Below are positions 23,849-24,609 of a stretch of DNA of 24,609 bases, one piece after another. This DNA comes from Spirochaetota bacterium. Lineage in GTDB: Bacteria > Spirochaetota > UBA4802 > UBA5368. Every line of letters begins with the position of its first letter. Position 1 is the stretch's first letter. The stretch is from contig JAGODA010000005.1 of the NCBI GenBank assembly GCA_017998475.1, positions 1-24,609 of the forward strand. The letters are read 5' to 3'. Under the pieces are notes generated by a model. That model saw only the letters and a list, made by a program, of their open reading frames with translations, was not told where the DNA came from and did not search any database. The translations under genes and the position numbers were made by a program.

Positions 23849-24182
23849 TTACAAGCGCCACACCCATGCCGACGGCGAGCGCGACAAACTCGCAGTCGTA
23901 GGACGAGCACCCGCTTCCCGAGGCGAGGCCCAGTACGCTTTCGGTCGCCACCGCGTACTCACCGCCTTTCATAAACGACTCCACATGCCCGGCGAGCGCG
24001 ACGGCGTCTCCGACCGCCAGAATTCGCTTTCGTACGTACAGGCCGAGCACGCTTCGAAACTCGCTTTTCCAGAGAACCGGGGCGATCCAGTGCGGGTCCC
24101 TGTCGAACACCGCCTCGACGCTCTCCGTCCGTTCTCCCGCCAGGAAAAAATACGCTATTACATTTGTGTCGACGACGATCAC
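23781..24182 (-). CDS. vapC: PIN-domain toxin (VapC/FitB type)
   Basis: 133 aa, a typical length for VapC. The four acidic residues of the PIN nuclease site are visible: D5 (VDTNV), E41 (WKSEF), D96 (SSYDCEFVALA) and D114 (STDKKL). VapC toxins are Mg-dependent ribonucleases that cut specific RNAs, often initiator tRNA or rRNA, when the antitoxin is lost. The ATG overlaps the antitoxin stop by 4 bases (ATGA), the standard arrangement for this family. All key residues are present, so it is expected to be active. Base composition is G+C-rich like the core genome, unlike the neighbouring A/T-rich cassette. Confidence 0.92.
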   Translation of the reverse strand: MIVVDTNVIAYFFLAGERTESVEAVFDRDPHWIAPVLWKSEFRSVLGLYVRKRILAVGDAVALAGHVESFMKGGEYAVATESVLGLASGSGCSSYDCEFVALAVGMGVALVSTDKKLIRAFPRIALSPEAFCA

Positions 24183-24421
24183 CGGCGCCCCTCGTTTTTG
24201 GCGCGATCGATGATCGAATCATTCAACGGGAAGCGCCGCGTCTTCGCCCTGTACTCGGCCGCAACCTCGCGCACGGAACCGCTTCGGATGTCGGCTTCAT
24301 CCAACGCGCGCTCGATACAGATGAGGATCTCGCTGTTGATACTCCGGCGTTCGTCCCTTGCCCGTTTTTTCAGGCGCTCGTACAGATCGTCCGGAATGCC
24401 TTTTAGCGTTATGGCCCGCAC
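24179..24421 (-). CDS. vapB: Ribbon-helix-helix antitoxin (FitA/VapB type)
   Basis: 80 aa with a GTG start at 24421; GGAGG (24430-24434) stands 8 bases upstream and supports it. Residues 1-45 form a ribbon-helix-helix DNA-binding fold: strand RAITLKGIP, helix DDLYERLKKRARDE, helix RSINSEILICIERAL. This resembles FitA more than AbrB-type VapB. The C-terminal tail (about 50-80) is charged and probably wraps the toxin. It should repress its own operon as a dimer, alone or in complex with the toxin. It is first in the operon, overlapping the toxin gene by 4 bases; operator-like repeats lie in the promoter just upstream. Confidence 0.88.
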   Translation of the reverse strand: MRAITLKGIPDDLYERLKKRARDERRSINSEILICIERALDEADIRSGSVREVAAEYRAKTRRFPLNDSIIDRAKNEGRR

Positions 24422-24440
24422 AGTATCGTCCTCCTTTTGT

Positions 24441-24482
24441 CCATTATGGTTTCAAAATAGTTCCGTTATGGAACCAAGTCAA
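24441..24482 (-). promoter_or_regulatory. Toxin-antitoxin promoter with two near-palindromic operator boxes
   Basis: On the minus strand TTGACT (24482-24477) and TATTTT (24459-24454) are spaced by 17 bases. Two 9-bp boxes of the form CCATAA(C/T)GG, each nearly palindromic around a central base, lie at 24463-24471 (between -35 and -10) and 24441-24449 (over the predicted start). Their starts are 22 bases apart, about two helical turns. The first is also nested in GTTCC-N5-GGAAC (24460-24474). This is the layout expected for autorepression by a ribbon-helix-helix antitoxin. Confidence 0.55.
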
Positions 24483-24554
24483 ACGGATTTGCTTTCCGCA
24501 CAAGCACCCCCGGCGCCAGGGAGCGGAACACGGCCCACCAGAGTCAGCAGGCAG

Positions 24555-24582
24555 CCGCAAGGGGATACAGCCCCTTGTGGCC
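24555..24582. repeat. Strong hairpin at the window edge with repeated short words
   Basis: An 11-bp stem (10 Watson-Crick pairs plus one G-T) with a 6-base loop: GCCGCAAGGGG against CCCCTTGTGGC. The word CCCCTTGT recurs at 24592-24599, and CAGCCGC occurs at 24553-24559 and again at 24603-24609. No T-run follows on either strand, so it is not a clear terminator. It may be a dispersed repeat, a recombination site or part of an RNA; the window ends before this can be decided. No gene is seen from 24483 to 24609. Confidence 0.45.
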
Positions 24583-24609
24583 GATCCGAACCCCTTGTCG
24601 TTCAGCCGC

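Noticed and set aside
1..24609. CRISPR arrays, rRNA, tRNA, insertion sequences or integrase genes
   Set aside because: No regularly spaced repeats, no tRNA-like cloverleaf and no transposase or integrase motifs were seen by eye in any region.

Overview
This 24.6 kb window is G+C-rich chromosomal DNA from a Gram-negative (two-membrane) bacterium. It encodes an LptE-like LPS-assembly lipoprotein, an LpoB-like activator of outer-wall synthesis and a second large lipoprotein, all of which imply an outer membrane. The relaxed lipoboxes (SFG-C, MTA-C, AMA-C) and the many signalling proteins fit a spirochaete or a deltaproteobacterium-like lineage. No rRNA or other firm phylogenetic marker is present, so the lineage is an inference.

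Layout. (1) 1-2058, plus strand: the 3' part of a CPA2/KefB-type cation:proton antiporter, then an MthK-like K+ channel with a regulatory RCK module that may be transcribed without a leader. (2) 2059-6289, minus strand: a PAS-PAS-HisKA-REC protein whose ATPase domain looks degenerate, then a two-gene lipoprotein operon (lpoB, then a TPR/glycine-rich lipoprotein) closed by a strong intrinsic terminator at 4231-4265. (3) 6464-8165, minus: tRNA 2-selenouridine synthase (mnmH) directly behind a NUDIX hydrolase. (4) 8425-10598, plus: a membrane sensor with no output domain, a STAS plus zinc-ribbon protein, and a small coiled-coil protein. (5) 10611-15020, minus: lptE-like gene, holA and a class I adenylate cyclase in one tightly packed operon. 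(6) 15139-20013, minus: one very large gene fusing an unrecognised N-terminal region, a GH13 alpha-amylase with all catalytic motifs, and a GT5 glycogen synthase. (7) 20199-22646, plus: a six-TM GGDEF diguanylate cyclase coupled to a GAF histidine kinase. (8) 22647-24609: an accessory stretch with a strikingly A+T-rich two-gene cassette of small membrane proteins, a short orphan reading frame that looks like a gene remnant, and a FitA/VapC-type toxin-antitoxin operon with a recognisable promoter and operator. The last bases hold a strong hairpin and repeated short words.

Functional theme. Most of the window serves envelope biogenesis and signal transduction: cAMP synthesis, c-di-GMP synthesis, two histidine-kinase-like proteins, a STAS switch and two K+/H+ transport genes with RCK domains. 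Storage polysaccharide metabolism and tRNA modification are also present. The places most likely to hold undescribed biology are the low-G+C membrane pair at 22688-23541, the GH13-GT5 fusion with its unknown N-terminus, the sensor/STAS/zinc-ribbon trio, and the kinase-like protein with the eroded ATP site.
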